In this document: positions 6,131 to 13,055 of the stretch, piece after piece
Layout: the number at the start of each line of letters is the position of its first letter
How positions within the stretch are numbered: position 1 is the first letter of the stretch
Assembly (NCBI GenBank): GCA_003164305.1
Contig: PLSZ01000059.1
Coordinates: 1 to 13,055 of the forward strand
Reading direction: 5' to 3'
From: Acetobacteraceae bacterium
Lineage (GTDB): Bacteria > Pseudomonadota > Alphaproteobacteria > Acetobacterales > Acetobacteraceae
DNA length: 13,055 bases
The notes under the pieces: generated by a model
Told to the model about the DNA's origin: nothing
The model's database searches: none
What the model saw: only the letters and a program-made list of their open reading frames with translations
Made by a program: the position numbers and the translations under genes

Positions 6131-6145
6131 GCTAAACCATTTAGC
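6131..6145. other. Small perfect hairpin in the convergent intergenic region
   Basis: GCTAAA (6131-6136) and TTTAGC (6140-6145) form a 6-bp stem with a three-base loop. No T tract follows on either strand. The remainder of 6106-6199 shows no gene; GGCCCGT occurs twice near 6164-6185. Confidence 0.3.
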
Positions 6146-6199
6146 GCGTATGGGCTCAACCGCGGCCCGTCATTCCTTTGGCCCGTTGGTCTGATCTCG

Positions 6200-6877
6200 T
6201 CACCCATTCAACTGCCCCATGGCGAAGCTGAACAGCCGGTCGCGGCCCAGTAGAAACACGCGCCCGCCGCGGGGAAACAACCCCGCGATGGCCCTGTCGC
6301 GCACATCCAGCCCGCCGGTGTAAGCGCCAAACGCGGGCATCATCAGCCGTCGCGAATCGACAACGAAACACGGCCGGCTGAGCGTCGTGCCGCGCGCCGG
6401 CACGGTGGCTTTCGGATGATGATGGCCGACGATTTCTCCGGCATCCGCGCGCGCCACGGCTTCATGGCGAAACAGGATCGGATGGGTAACGAACTCCTCG
6501 ACGAACTGCCCGCCGATGCCGTTCGGTGGATGCGGATCGTGATTGCCGAGCACCCAGATGAACCGATGCGCTTCGGTCATCGCGTTCAGCCGGTCACGTT
6601 CGCCTTTCGGCAACCGCCCGGCGCCCTCCGGATCGTGAAACGAATCGCCCAACGTCACGACGATGCGAGGCTTCCAGCGGCGTAACAAAAGCGTCAGCCG
6701 ATCCAGGGTCGCATGCGTGTCCCACGGCGGAATCAAATTGCCTTTGCGAGCCTGAGAAGAACCTTTTTCCAGATGCAGGTCGGACACCGCCAATAACCCG
6801 GTCTCCGGCCAGAACAGTCCGCCCATCGGGTCGAGCATCAGTCGCTCTCCCGCCAGGTGTACCGGGGCCGCGGTCAT
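6200..6877 (-). CDS. pdeM: Ligase-associated DNA damage response endonuclease PdeM
   Basis: A 225-residue calcineurin-like metallophosphoesterase with the full dinuclear metal set: SDLHLEKGSS (D33, H35), LGDSFHD (G77, D78), GNHD (111-114) and GHHHP (151-155). The HLEKGSS context after the first motif and the overall length match the PdeM family, whose genes accompany an Lhr-like helicase and often an ATP-dependent ligase and a beta-lactamase-fold exonuclease in a DNA-damage response set. The ATG at 6875-6877 overlaps the helicase stop (6874-6876) as ATGA, so translation is coupled and the two products probably act together. Neither the ligase nor the exonuclease gene is present here. The physiological substrate is not settled by the sequence; a nuclease or phosphodiesterase role comes from the family. 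Confidence 0.92.
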   Translation of the reverse strand: MTAAPVHLAGERLMLDPMGGLFWPETGLLAVSDLHLEKGSSQARKGNLIPPWDTHATLDRLTLLLRRWKPRIVVTLGDSFHDPEGAGRLPKGERDRLNAMTEAHRFIWVLGNHDPHPPNGIGGQFVEEFVTHPILFRHEAVARADAGEIVGHHHPKATVPARGTTLSRPCFVVDSRRLMMPAFGAYTGGLDVRDRAIAGLFPRGGRVFLLGRDRLFSFAMGQLNG

Positions 6878-9339
6878 GCGTCGAACAACGAAGCCTGCAC
6901 GGCACGGCGGCGTTTCACGGGAGGCGGTTCGCGTTCGCCGGTGGCTTCGGCGATGATTGCCTCGGCCTCGGCCAGCAGCGCTTCTTCGGTGTCGCCGGCG
7001 CGCACGTTCTCGCGGCCGATTTCCAGCAGGATCGGCACCGACAATGGCGAGACCCGCGATAAGACCATGTGCACGATGCGTCCTTTCACGCGCGCCAGCA
7101 TGCCGGCGACGCGATTCAAATCGATCAGGCCCGAGGCGGCGTCGGCCCGGGTGGCGCGCAGCAGGATATGATCCGGCTGATGTTTTCGCAGCACCTCATA
7201 GATCAGGTCGCTGTTGACGGTCACCTGGCGGCGAGTCTTTTCGGCGCCCGGATGGTGGCGCTCGATCAATCCGGCGATGACCGCCACATTCCGAAATGTC
7301 CGTTTCAGCATCGAACTGTCGGCCATCCATTCTTCCAGATCGTCGCCCAGCATGTCCTGATCGAACAGAGCGGCGACATTCATCGGTCGGTTCACCGACC
7401 AGATGCCGATCACGTAGTCGGTGGCGACGAAGCCTAGCGGGGCGAAGCCGGCGCGCTCCATTCGTTTCGTTATCAGCATGCCCAAAGTCTGATGCGCGTT
7501 GCGGCCTTCGAAGCAGTAGGCGACCATGTACCAGCGGTCGCCGCGCGGAAACGTTTCGATCAGTAAATCGTCACGGCCAGGCAGGCGGGAGACAGCTCGT
7601 TGCATTTGCAACCACTCGCGCACCGGCTCCGGAAACGTGTCCCACGCGGCGGGGTCGCGCAGCAGAGCGCGCACCCGGTCGGCGAGGTTGGTGGTCAACG
7701 GCAGGCGGCCGCCTTCGTAGGCCGGCACCATCGGTTCCCCGTCACCACCTTCCATGCATTCGACGGCCATCTCCCGCAGCCGGACGAAGCGCAGCAACCG
7801 GCCGGCGAACATGAAGGTGTCGCCGGGGCGCAGCAAGCCGACGAAATACTCTTCAATTTCGCCCAGAACCGGGCCGAACGAGCCGCGCTTGCCGACCAGC
7901 CGCACTTTGATCATCGGCGCTTCGACGATGGTGCCGATGTTCATGCGATGGCGCAGCGCGACTCTGGCCGAGCGTACATGCACCAGTCCCAGGCTGTCCC
8001 GAAACAATTTTTTCCATTGATCGTATGCTTCCAGCGCGTAGCCGCCGTTCTCCACGAAGCGCAGCACGTCGTCGAACACATCGCGCGTTAATCCCGCGTA
8101 GGGCGCCGCGCGCCGCACCTCCCGAAAAACATCATCGGGATAGAACGGCGCCGCGCAGGCGAGGCCGAGTAAATGTTGCGCCAACACATCCAATCCGCCC
8201 GGCCGCGGCGCGTCGCCGTCGAGTTCTTTCGCCGCGACACCCTGGATCGCCGCCTCGCATTCCAGCACTTCAAAGCGGTTGGCCGGCACCAGGATCGCGT
8301 TGCTGGCTTCGTCCATGCGGTGATTGGCGCGGCCGACGCGTTGCAGCAGCCGAGACACGCCCTTCGGCGCGCCGACCTGGATGACCTGATCGATGCCGCC
8401 CCAATCGATGCCAAGGTCCAACGACGATGTCGCCACGACCGCGCGCAGCCGTCCCGCCGCCATCGCGGCCTCGACTTTCCGTCGTTGCTCGATCTCCAGG
8501 CTGCCGTGGTGCAGTCCGATCGGCAGCATCGGATCGTTCAAACGCCACAACGCCTGAAACATCAGTTCCGCCTGAGCGCGGGTGTTGACGAACACGATCG
8601 TCATGCCGGCGTCACGAATGCGCGCCATCACGTCCGGCGCGGCCTCCAACCCCATGTGGCCACCCCAGGAGAGGCGGCCCGCCGGCAGCATGATCGACAG
8701 GTTCGGCGGCGCGCCATCCTCCACCGCAATGATCCGCGAGGCGCCGGTGAACGCGCGGATCGCCTCCGGATGGGCGACGGTGGCGGACAGGCCGATGCGG
8801 CGGACTGACGGCGCGAGTTCGACCAACCGCTCCACGCACAACGCCAGTTGATCGCCGCGTTTGGTGCCGGCGAGCGCGTGAACTTCGTCCATCACGATCG
8901 CCGACAGCCCACCGAAAAACCCCGCCGCGTCGGGCGAGGCGATCAGTACCGCCAAACTCTCCGGTGTGGTCAGCAACAAATGCGGCGGCGTGAGCTTCTG
9001 GCGGGCGCGGCGGTTGGACGGGGTGTCGCCGGTGCGGGTTTCAATGCGGATCGGCAACGCCATCTCGGTGACCGGCGCCATCAGGTTGCGCGCGATGTCG
9101 GTGGCGAGCGCCTTCAACGGGCTGACGTACAGCGTGTGCAGCCCTTCCCGCGGCGCCTCGTACAGATCCACCAGGCTCGGCAGGAACCCGGCGAGGGTCT
9201 TGCCGCCACCGGTGGGGGCGATCAGCAGAACGGACTCCCCGGCACGCGCGGCCTCGAGCATCGCGCGTTGGTGCGGGCGGGCGGACCAGCCTCGGGCGGC
9301 GAACCAACGCTGAAAGGGTTCCGGTAATGTTCCTTCCAT
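6874..9339 (-). CDS. Lhr-like ligase-associated DEXH-box DNA helicase
   Basis: An 821-residue superfamily 2 helicase with all core motifs in order: Walker A APTGGGKT (41-48), TTPESL (124-129), DEVH (151-154), SAT (185-187), FVNTRAQAE (250-258), ATSSLDLGIDWG (303-314) and QRVGRANHR (333-341). The long C-terminal part (winged-helix and DUF4392/Lhr-core-like region) and the length fit the ligase-associated Lhr subfamily, which translocates on DNA in repair. ATG at 9339 was chosen because the following EGTLPEPFQRWFAARGW matches the usual family start; the open frame runs much further upstream only because it lies antisense to other genes. The Shine-Dalgarno is weak. It follows a small membrane protein gene by 53 bases and overlaps pdeM by four, so the three are probably co-transcribed. 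Confidence 0.93.
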   Translation of the reverse strand: MEGTLPEPFQRWFAARGWSARPHQRAMLEAARAGESVLLIAPTGGGKTLAGFLPSLVDLYEAPREGLHTLYVSPLKALATDIARNLMAPVTEMALPIRIETRTGDTPSNRRARQKLTPPHLLLTTPESLAVLIASPDAAGFFGGLSAIVMDEVHALAGTKRGDQLALCVERLVELAPSVRRIGLSATVAHPEAIRAFTGASRIIAVEDGAPPNLSIMLPAGRLSWGGHMGLEAAPDVMARIRDAGMTIVFVNTRAQAELMFQALWRLNDPMLPIGLHHGSLEIEQRRKVEAAMAAGRLRAVVATSSLDLGIDWGGIDQVIQVGAPKGVSRLLQRVGRANHRMDEASNAILVPANRFEVLECEAAIQGVAAKELDGDAPRPGGLDVLAQHLLGLACAAPFYPDDVFREVRRAAPYAGLTRDVFDDVLRFVENGGYALEAYDQWKKLFRDSLGLVHVRSARVALRHRMNIGTIVEAPMIKVRLVGKRGSFGPVLGEIEEYFVGLLRPGDTFMFAGRLLRFVRLREMAVECMEGGDGEPMVPAYEGGRLPLTTNLADRVRALLRDPAAWDTFPEPVREWLQMQRAVSRLPGRDDLLIETFPRGDRWYMVAYCFEGRNAHQTLGMLITKRMERAGFAPLGFVATDYVIGIWSVNRPMNVAALFDQDMLGDDLEEWMADSSMLKRTFRNVAVIAGLIERHHPGAEKTRRQVTVNSDLIYEVLRKHQPDHILLRATRADAASGLIDLNRVAGMLARVKGRIVHMVLSRVSPLSVPILLEIGRENVRAGDTEEALLAEAEAIIAEATGEREPPPVKRRRAVQASLFDA

Positions 9340-9392
9340 CCAGGTAGTTAACCGGACCGCGCGGGCGGCACAAGACGGCAGCCGCGGCAAAC

Positions 9393-9743
9393 TCAAATCC
9401 GCCGCCCGGATCTCCGTGCCTTCGCCGCGCGACGGCGGCGATATGCCGACCGGGTGGCGATCATCCCAAGACCGAGCGCTGCTCGGGTTAAAATAATGGC
9501 CAAGGTCAGCTGAACCCAGACGCCGAAATTCCCGATCGTCGATTCGACGCGATCGCCCCATGGATACGGCAGCGCGCCACAGAGCGTATCGACGAGGCTG
9601 TCGATGGTTCGCTTCCACCAGGTGAGATATTCCGGCCTGTCGAACCATAAGTATCCGAACCCGGCGAGCACCGCCGCCGCGGTCCAAAGCCTGAAGAACT
9701 GAACGCGCGCCCATATCCACAACGCGGCGAATGATTCTTTCAT
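9393..9743 (-). CDS. Small two-TM membrane protein of unknown function
   Basis: A 116-residue protein I do not recognise. Two hydrophobic stretches (about residues 15-34 and 74-98) are likely transmembrane helices, separated by a Trp/Asp/Pro-containing loop (FDRPEYLTWWKRTIDSLVD and PYPWGDR). The C-terminus is strongly basic (Arg-rich from about 98 to 115), so it should lie in the cytoplasm together with the N-terminus. The ATG at 9743 is preceded by GGAA with about seven bases of spacing, which supports a real gene. It is the first gene of the minus-strand set ending in pdeM, 53 bases before the helicase, but its sequence offers no link to DNA repair. The plus-strand frame overlapping its upstream region has none of these signs. 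Confidence 0.65.
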   Translation of the reverse strand: MKESFAALWIWARVQFFRLWTAAAVLAGFGYLWFDRPEYLTWWKRTIDSLVDTLCGALPYPWGDRVESTIGNFGVWVQLTLAIILTRAALGLGMIATRSAYRRRRAAKARRSGRRI

Positions 9744-9909
9744 TTGCTGTTCCGAAGATTGTCACGCGACCCTGAACCAACCAGGCGGCCGCTCGTTCCA
9801 CGCTTTCCTGAGACCGCGTCGATGAGCGGGGAGGGGCAACCAGGAAAGGTCGGGTGCGTTTTCGCGTCGCGCGCGCCGGGGCCTCAAGACGCCCGCCTCC
9901 CCTCCGTGC

Positions 9910-9915
9910 TAAAAT
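9910..9915 (+). promoter_or_regulatory. Possible -10 element of the cupin-amgK-murU-addB operon
   Basis: TAAAAT is the only AT-rich hexamer close to the cupin start (30 bases upstream) in an otherwise GC-rich leader. No convincing -35 is present at 16-18 bases. The remainder of 9744-9939 shows no gene or strong structure. Confidence 0.22.
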
Positions 9916-9939
9916 CCGCCGCGACCCGCGGAGGACCCC

Positions 9940-10446
9940 ATGACCGAGCCCGAGACCTTCCTCTTCACCGACGACGGCGCGATCCCGAATTCCCCCCTTC
10001 CACTGCTCGTCTACCGCGCCGCTCTGCCGCCCGATCCGGTCGCGATGGAAAAAGCCTTCGCCGCCAATCATTGGCCGCCCGCCTGGCGCGACGGCGTGCA
10101 TCCGTATCACCATTTCCACGCCAACACCCATGAAGCCCTCGGCGTCGCGAGGGGTACCGCCACCGTGTTGTTCGGCGGTCCCAACGGACGGCAACTCACG
10201 GTCAGCGCCGGCGACATCGTGATCGTTCCGGCCGGTGTCGGGCACTGCAACAAAGGCCAGTCGCCGGACCTGCTGATCGTCGGCGCCTATCCCGACAACG
10301 CGCCTCGGCCGGACCAGTACCGCGGCAAGCCCGCCGAGCACGACGGCGCCGCCAAAAAGGTCGCCGCGGTGCCGGCCCCGGCCGCCGATCCGGTCGCCGG
10401 CGAGAACGGTCCGTTACGCCGCCTCTGGGGCGCCGTCGCCGCGTGA
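9940..10446 (+). CDS. Cupin-domain protein, YjlB-like
   Basis: A 168-residue single-domain cupin. The first cupin motif is in HHFHANTHEALG (H58, H60, E65 or H64 as metal ligands) and the second in GDIVIVPAGVGH (91-102, with H102). This gives a plausible mononuclear metal site in a small beta-barrel, as in the YjlB family. The enzymatic role of these proteins is not established, and I assign none. GGAGGA at 9930-9935 gives a strong ribosome binding site four bases before the ATG. The stop codon overlaps the AmgK start as GTGA (10443-10446), so it is translated in tandem with peptidoglycan recycling genes. Many alphaproteobacteria carry tsaE at this place before amgK, so a cupin here is unusual and might point to a role in cell-wall sugar metabolism (inference). 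The last 30 residues are Ala/Pro-rich and probably flexible. Confidence 0.85.
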   Translation: MTEPETFLFTDDGAIPNSPLPLLVYRAALPPDPVAMEKAFAANHWPPAWRDGVHPYHHFHANTHEALGVARGTATVLFGGPNGRQLTVSAGDIVIVPAGVGHCNKGQSPDLLIVGAYPDNAPRPDQYRGKPAEHDGAAKKVAAVPAPAADPVAGENGPLRRLWGAVAA

Positions 10447-11435
10447 CCGATGCGGCCCGGGACCGCGTCATCGCGCCATTCCTGACGGCGCATGGCTTCT
10501 CCCTCGGCGAGGCCAGGCCGCTGGCCCAGGATGCGAGCTTTCGAAGGTATTTGAGGTTGCCGGACGCGGTGCTGATGGACGCACCGCCGCCGGAGGACAC
10601 GCGCCCGTTCCTGCGCATCGCCGCCCATCTCGCCGCGTTTGGCCTTTCGGTGCCTCGGATTATCGCGGCAGATGAAACCGCCGGTCTCGTGCTCGAGGAA
10701 GATCTGGGCGATGCGTTGTTTTCCACCATCCTCGATCAAGGCGCTGACGCGTCCGATCCGTTCGACGCCGCGATCGACGCGCTGGTCGTGATGCACCGCG
10801 CGGCGCCGCCCGCGGACCTGCCCGCCTGGGGGAAAACCGAAATGCGGGACACCGCGCTCGGCACGTTGTTCGACTGGTGGTGGCCGGCGACGCACGGCGC
10901 GCTTGCGCCCACCGAGGCGCGCGTGGACGTCGCCGATGCCCTCGATACAATGCTGCGGCATGTGAGCAACGGACCGCGCGGCCTCGTGCACCGGGATTTC
11001 TTCGCCGGCAATCTGCTTTGGTTGCCGGACCGCGCCGGGCCTCGCCGCGCCGGCATCATCGATTTCCAATCCGCCGCGATCGGCCATCCCGCGTACGACC
11101 TCGTCTCCCTGCTGCAGGACGCACGGCGAGACATCCCCGCGGCTTTGGAAGTACGCGCCATCGCGCGCTACCTCGCCGCCAGGCCCGACCTCGATCCTGA
11201 GCCGTTCCACGCCGCCTACGCCGCCTGCGCCGCGCAACGGCATCTACGGGTCGCCTGCCAGTGGGTGAGGTTGGCGAAACGAGATGGCCGCTCCGATTAT
11301 TTGGTGCATGGTCCGCGCACCTGGCGCCTGCTAACGCGTGCCCTGAGGCACCCCGCCACCGCGCCGCTGTCCGTGGCCCTCGGGCGGTGGGTGCCGGAAG
11401 AGCAACGCCGCAACCCGCCAGGACTAACCGCATGA
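10443..11435 (+). CDS. amgK: N-acetylmuramate/N-acetylglucosamine kinase AmgK
   Basis: A 330-residue aminoglycoside-phosphotransferase-fold kinase. It shows LVLEEDLGD (82-90), the catalytic loop HRDFFAGN (183-190) and the metal-binding DFQSAAIGHPAYDLVSLL segment (from 207). With MurU directly downstream, the family role is phosphorylation of recycled MurNAc (and GlcNAc) at the anomeric carbon, feeding UDP-MurNAc synthesis without MurA. In Pseudomonas this route underlies intrinsic fosfomycin tolerance. It starts with GTG at 10443 inside the cupin stop and ends in ATGA with murU (11432-11435), a clear coupled operon. Despite the fold it is not an antibiotic-modifying enzyme; the operon context argues against that. 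Confidence 0.9.
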   Translation: MTDAARDRVIAPFLTAHGFSLGEARPLAQDASFRRYLRLPDAVLMDAPPPEDTRPFLRIAAHLAAFGLSVPRIIAADETAGLVLEEDLGDALFSTILDQGADASDPFDAAIDALVVMHRAAPPADLPAWGKTEMRDTALGTLFDWWWPATHGALAPTEARVDVADALDTMLRHVSNGPRGLVHRDFFAGNLLWLPDRAGPRRAGIIDFQSAAIGHPAYDLVSLLQDARRDIPAALEVRAIARYLAARPDLDPEPFHAAYAACAAQRHLRVACQWVRLAKRDGRSDYLVHGPRTWRLLTRALRHPATAPLSVALGRWVPEEQRRNPPGLTA

Positions 11436-12169
11436 AGCCCCGTACCGCGATGATTTTGGCCGCCGGCCTCGCGACCCGCATGCGGCCGCTGACCAACGAC
11501 ACCGCCAAACCGCTCCTGACACTGGGCGGGCGGGCTTTGCTCGATCACGCGCTGGATCATCTGGCCGCCGAGGGCGTGCAAACCGTCGCGGTCAACGCGT
11601 TCTGGCAGGCGGAGAAGGTCGTCGCGCATCTCGCCCGCCATGCGCCGCCGCCGGAAACGATCATGGCGCGGGAGACGGAATTGCTCGACACGGGCGGCGG
11701 GGTGCGCAACGCGCTGCCGCATCTTGGTCCGGACCCGTTTTTCGTGGTGAACGGCGACGCCTTCTGGCTCAACGGCCCGACCCCCGCGCTGCGCCGCCTG
11801 GCCGGCGCGATGACCGAAGAAATCGATGTCGTGCTGCTGCTGCACCGGACGTTTCAGGTGCACGCGGAGACCGGCTTCGGCGATTTCGCGTTGAACCAGC
11901 TCGGGGTGCCCAGACGGCGGCGCGAGCGTGAGATCGCGCCGTATATTTTCGCCGGCGTCTCCCTGATGCGTCCGGCGCTGCTGGACGGCATGCCGGGGGG
12001 CGCCTTTTCCCTGAACGTCGCCTGGAACCGGGCCATCGAGGCCGGCCGCATCCGCGCCGTGGTGCACGACGGCATCTGGTTCCATTTGTCCACGCCGGCC
12101 GACCTCGCGGAAGCCGAGCAGGTATTGGAGGCGCGCGTCACTGGAGATGTGCGCTGGCCGTGGCGTTAA
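11432..12169 (+). CDS. murU: N-acetylmuramate alpha-1-phosphate uridylyltransferase MurU
   Basis: A 245-residue nucleotidyltransferase that should convert MurNAc-1-phosphate and UTP to UDP-MurNAc, completing the recycling shortcut begun by AmgK. The N-terminal signature ILAAGLATRMRPLTNDTAKP (8-27) contains the conserved Arg and Lys, and LDTGGG (85-90) and VVNGDAFW (105-112, with the metal-binding Asp) follow at the usual spacing. ATG at 11432 is preceded by AGGA (11420-11423) and overlaps the amgK stop. A longer in-frame extension upstream (from 11261) lies within amgK and is not needed. Length is typical. The next gene, addB, begins inside its last codons. Confidence 0.92.
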   Translation: MKPRTAMILAAGLATRMRPLTNDTAKPLLTLGGRALLDHALDHLAAEGVQTVAVNAFWQAEKVVAHLARHAPPPETIMARETELLDTGGGVRNALPHLGPDPFFVVNGDAFWLNGPTPALRRLAGAMTEEIDVVLLLHRTFQVHAETGFGDFALNQLGVPRRRREREIAPYIFAGVSLMRPALLDGMPGGAFSLNVAWNRAIEAGRIRAVVHDGIWFHLSTPADLAEAEQVLEARVTGDVRWPWR

Positions 12170-12987
12170 ACCTCTTCGCCATTCCGCCCGGCGCGCCGTT
12201 TCTGGAGACCCTGGCGCGGGGTTGGTTGCGGGAACGCGGCGACGATCCGCTGTCGATCGCCAACGGCCTGATCCTGACGCCGACCCGGCGCGCCGCCCGG
12301 TCGCTGGCGGAGGCGTTTTTGCGGGTGTCGCCAGAACGCGGCCTGCTGCTGCCACGGATCGTCGCGTTGGGTGCGTTGGATGAGGCGCCGCTGGCTCTGG
12401 CGGGCGCGCTGGAGTTGGCGCCGGCGGTCGACCCGCATCAGCGTCTGGCGGTGCTGTCCCGGTTCATTCTGGCGATGAACGGCGCCGGGGGCGCGCCGCG
12501 GACGGCCGATCGGGCGTGGCCGCTCGCCGATGAACTGGCGAAGCTGATGGATGAGGCGGATCGCGCGGAAATCGACCTCGCCGCGCGGCTGCCCGATGCC
12601 GCGGACCCGGCGTTCGCCGCGCATTGGTCGCGCACGCTGGAGTTTCTGCGCATCGTCACGCATGCGTGGCCGGCGTGGCTGGAGGAAAACGGCGTGATGA
12701 ACCCGGCCGCCCGCCAGGTCGCCTTGCTGAACGCGCAGGCCGTGGCGTGGGAGGCCTGTCCGCCGGATCATCCGGTGGTGATCGCGGGCACCACCGCGGG
12801 GATCCCCGCCGTTGCCCGTCTGGCACGGGTGGTGGCGCGAATGCCTCTGGGGCGCGTGGTGTTGCCGGTGCTCGATACGCTGATGAGCGACGACGCCTGG
12901 AAAGCGATCGAGGACAGCCATCCCCAGTCGGGGCTGGCGACATTGCTGGCGGGCCTGGACGCGACGCGGGAGGATGTGCGGGTTTAG
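12160..12987 (+). pseudogene. addB: addB 5' part, double-strand break repair protein AddB, prematurely truncated
   Basis: The 275 residues match the N-terminal part of alphaproteobacterial AddB, the helicase-nuclease partner of AddA: LILTPTRRAARSLAEAFL (31-48, the Walker-A-like region), LLLPRIVALG (62-71), the DPHQRL stretch near 90, and VIAGTTAGIPAVARL (200-214), continuing to LDTLMSDDAWKAI and HPQSGLATLL. Full AddB is about 1000 residues with a C-terminal RecB-type nuclease domain, so nearly three quarters is missing. The TAG at 12985-12987 is followed by sequence that resembles AddB in no frame and contains short repeats. The gene therefore appears interrupted, or the sequence joins a wrong contig. 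It starts with GTG at 12160 overlapping murU by ten bases, in the common murU-addB order. The fragment has no frameshift before the stop and keeps normal base composition, which suggests a recent event. Confidence 0.8.
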
Positions 12988-13055
12988 GGAGGGGGTCTTC
13001 CGCCGGTCTTCGCCCTCCATCATCCCCCGGCGTTTCAAACCCGTCATCCCCCGGC
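12988..13055. repeat. Repeat-rich non-coding tail interrupting addB
   Basis: After the addB stop, GGTCTTC occurs twice in tandem (12994-13000 and 13005-13011), inside a possible stem GGAGGG (12988-12993)/CCCTCC (13013-13018). TCATCCCCCGGC then repeats at 13020-13031 and 13044-13055, 24 bases apart, and runs off the window. The CGTCAT plus C-run pattern recalls the ends and inner stem of the element at 5994-6105. The element's full extent cannot be seen. Confidence 0.6.

Noticed and set aside
9340..10341. A long N-terminal extension of the helicase frame giving 1155 residues
   Set aside because: The extension is antisense to the cupin gene and crosses the membrane protein gene. Helicase homology begins at MEGTLPEPFQRW (9339).
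11261..11431. N-terminal extension of MurU
   Set aside because: It overlaps amgK entirely; the ATG at 11432 has a ribosome binding site and begins at the conserved nucleotidyltransferase start.
10443..11435. Aminoglycoside resistance phosphotransferase
   Set aside because: The fold is shared, but the overlap with murU and the family motif set identify AmgK in peptidoglycan recycling.

Overview
The window is GC-rich, densely coded bacterial DNA. The gene set (AmgK-MurU peptidoglycan recycling followed by an alphaproteobacterial-type AddB, a PdeM/Lhr-type DNA-damage pair, and short palindromic intergenic elements) fits an alphaproteobacterium, most likely Rhodospirillales/Acetobacteraceae. That placement is inferred from gene content; no rRNA or other marker gene is present.

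Region 1 (1-3543) looks like part of a surface-glycan locus. A secreted beta-helix protein (minus strand) diverges from a GT4 glycosyltransferase, which is translationally coupled to a CelD/BcsL-like GNAT acyltransferase. The 71-bp divergent gap holds a perfect minus-strand TATAAT, and the same AT core can serve a plus-strand -10. Region 2 (3544-5038) holds a leader with a probable promoter and a secreted, Cys- and Trp-free Ala/Thr/Ser-rich protein of unknown function. That protein has an array of Gln/Thr-rich 12-residue repeats with an ABAB higher order. Three consecutive genes (GT, GNAT, repeat protein) carry in-frame tandem duplications.

Region 3 (5039-6199) holds a crotonase-fold protein whose two usual catalytic glutamates are replaced, followed by a 112-bp palindromic intergenic element with perfect 11-bp inverted ends. 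Region 4 (6200-9743, minus strand) is a probable operon: a small two-TM membrane protein, an Lhr-like DEVH-box helicase and the metallophosphoesterase PdeM, the last two overlapping by ATGA. The ligase and exonuclease that often accompany this pair are not in the window.

Region 5 (9940-12987, plus strand) is a tightly overlapping operon: a YjlB-like cupin, AmgK, MurU and the beginning of addB, with junctions GTGA, ATGA and a 10-bp overlap. AddB stops after 275 residues, far short of the roughly 1000 expected. The last 68 bases are non-coding, repeat-rich sequence that suggests addB is interrupted by a repetitive element, or that an assembly junction lies here.

No rRNA, tRNA, CRISPR array, integrase or transposase gene was found. 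No intergenic stretch exceeds about 225 bases. The best candidates for something undescribed are the repeat-bearing secreted protein next to the glycan genes, the composite palindromic element, and the crotonase with unusual active-site positions.
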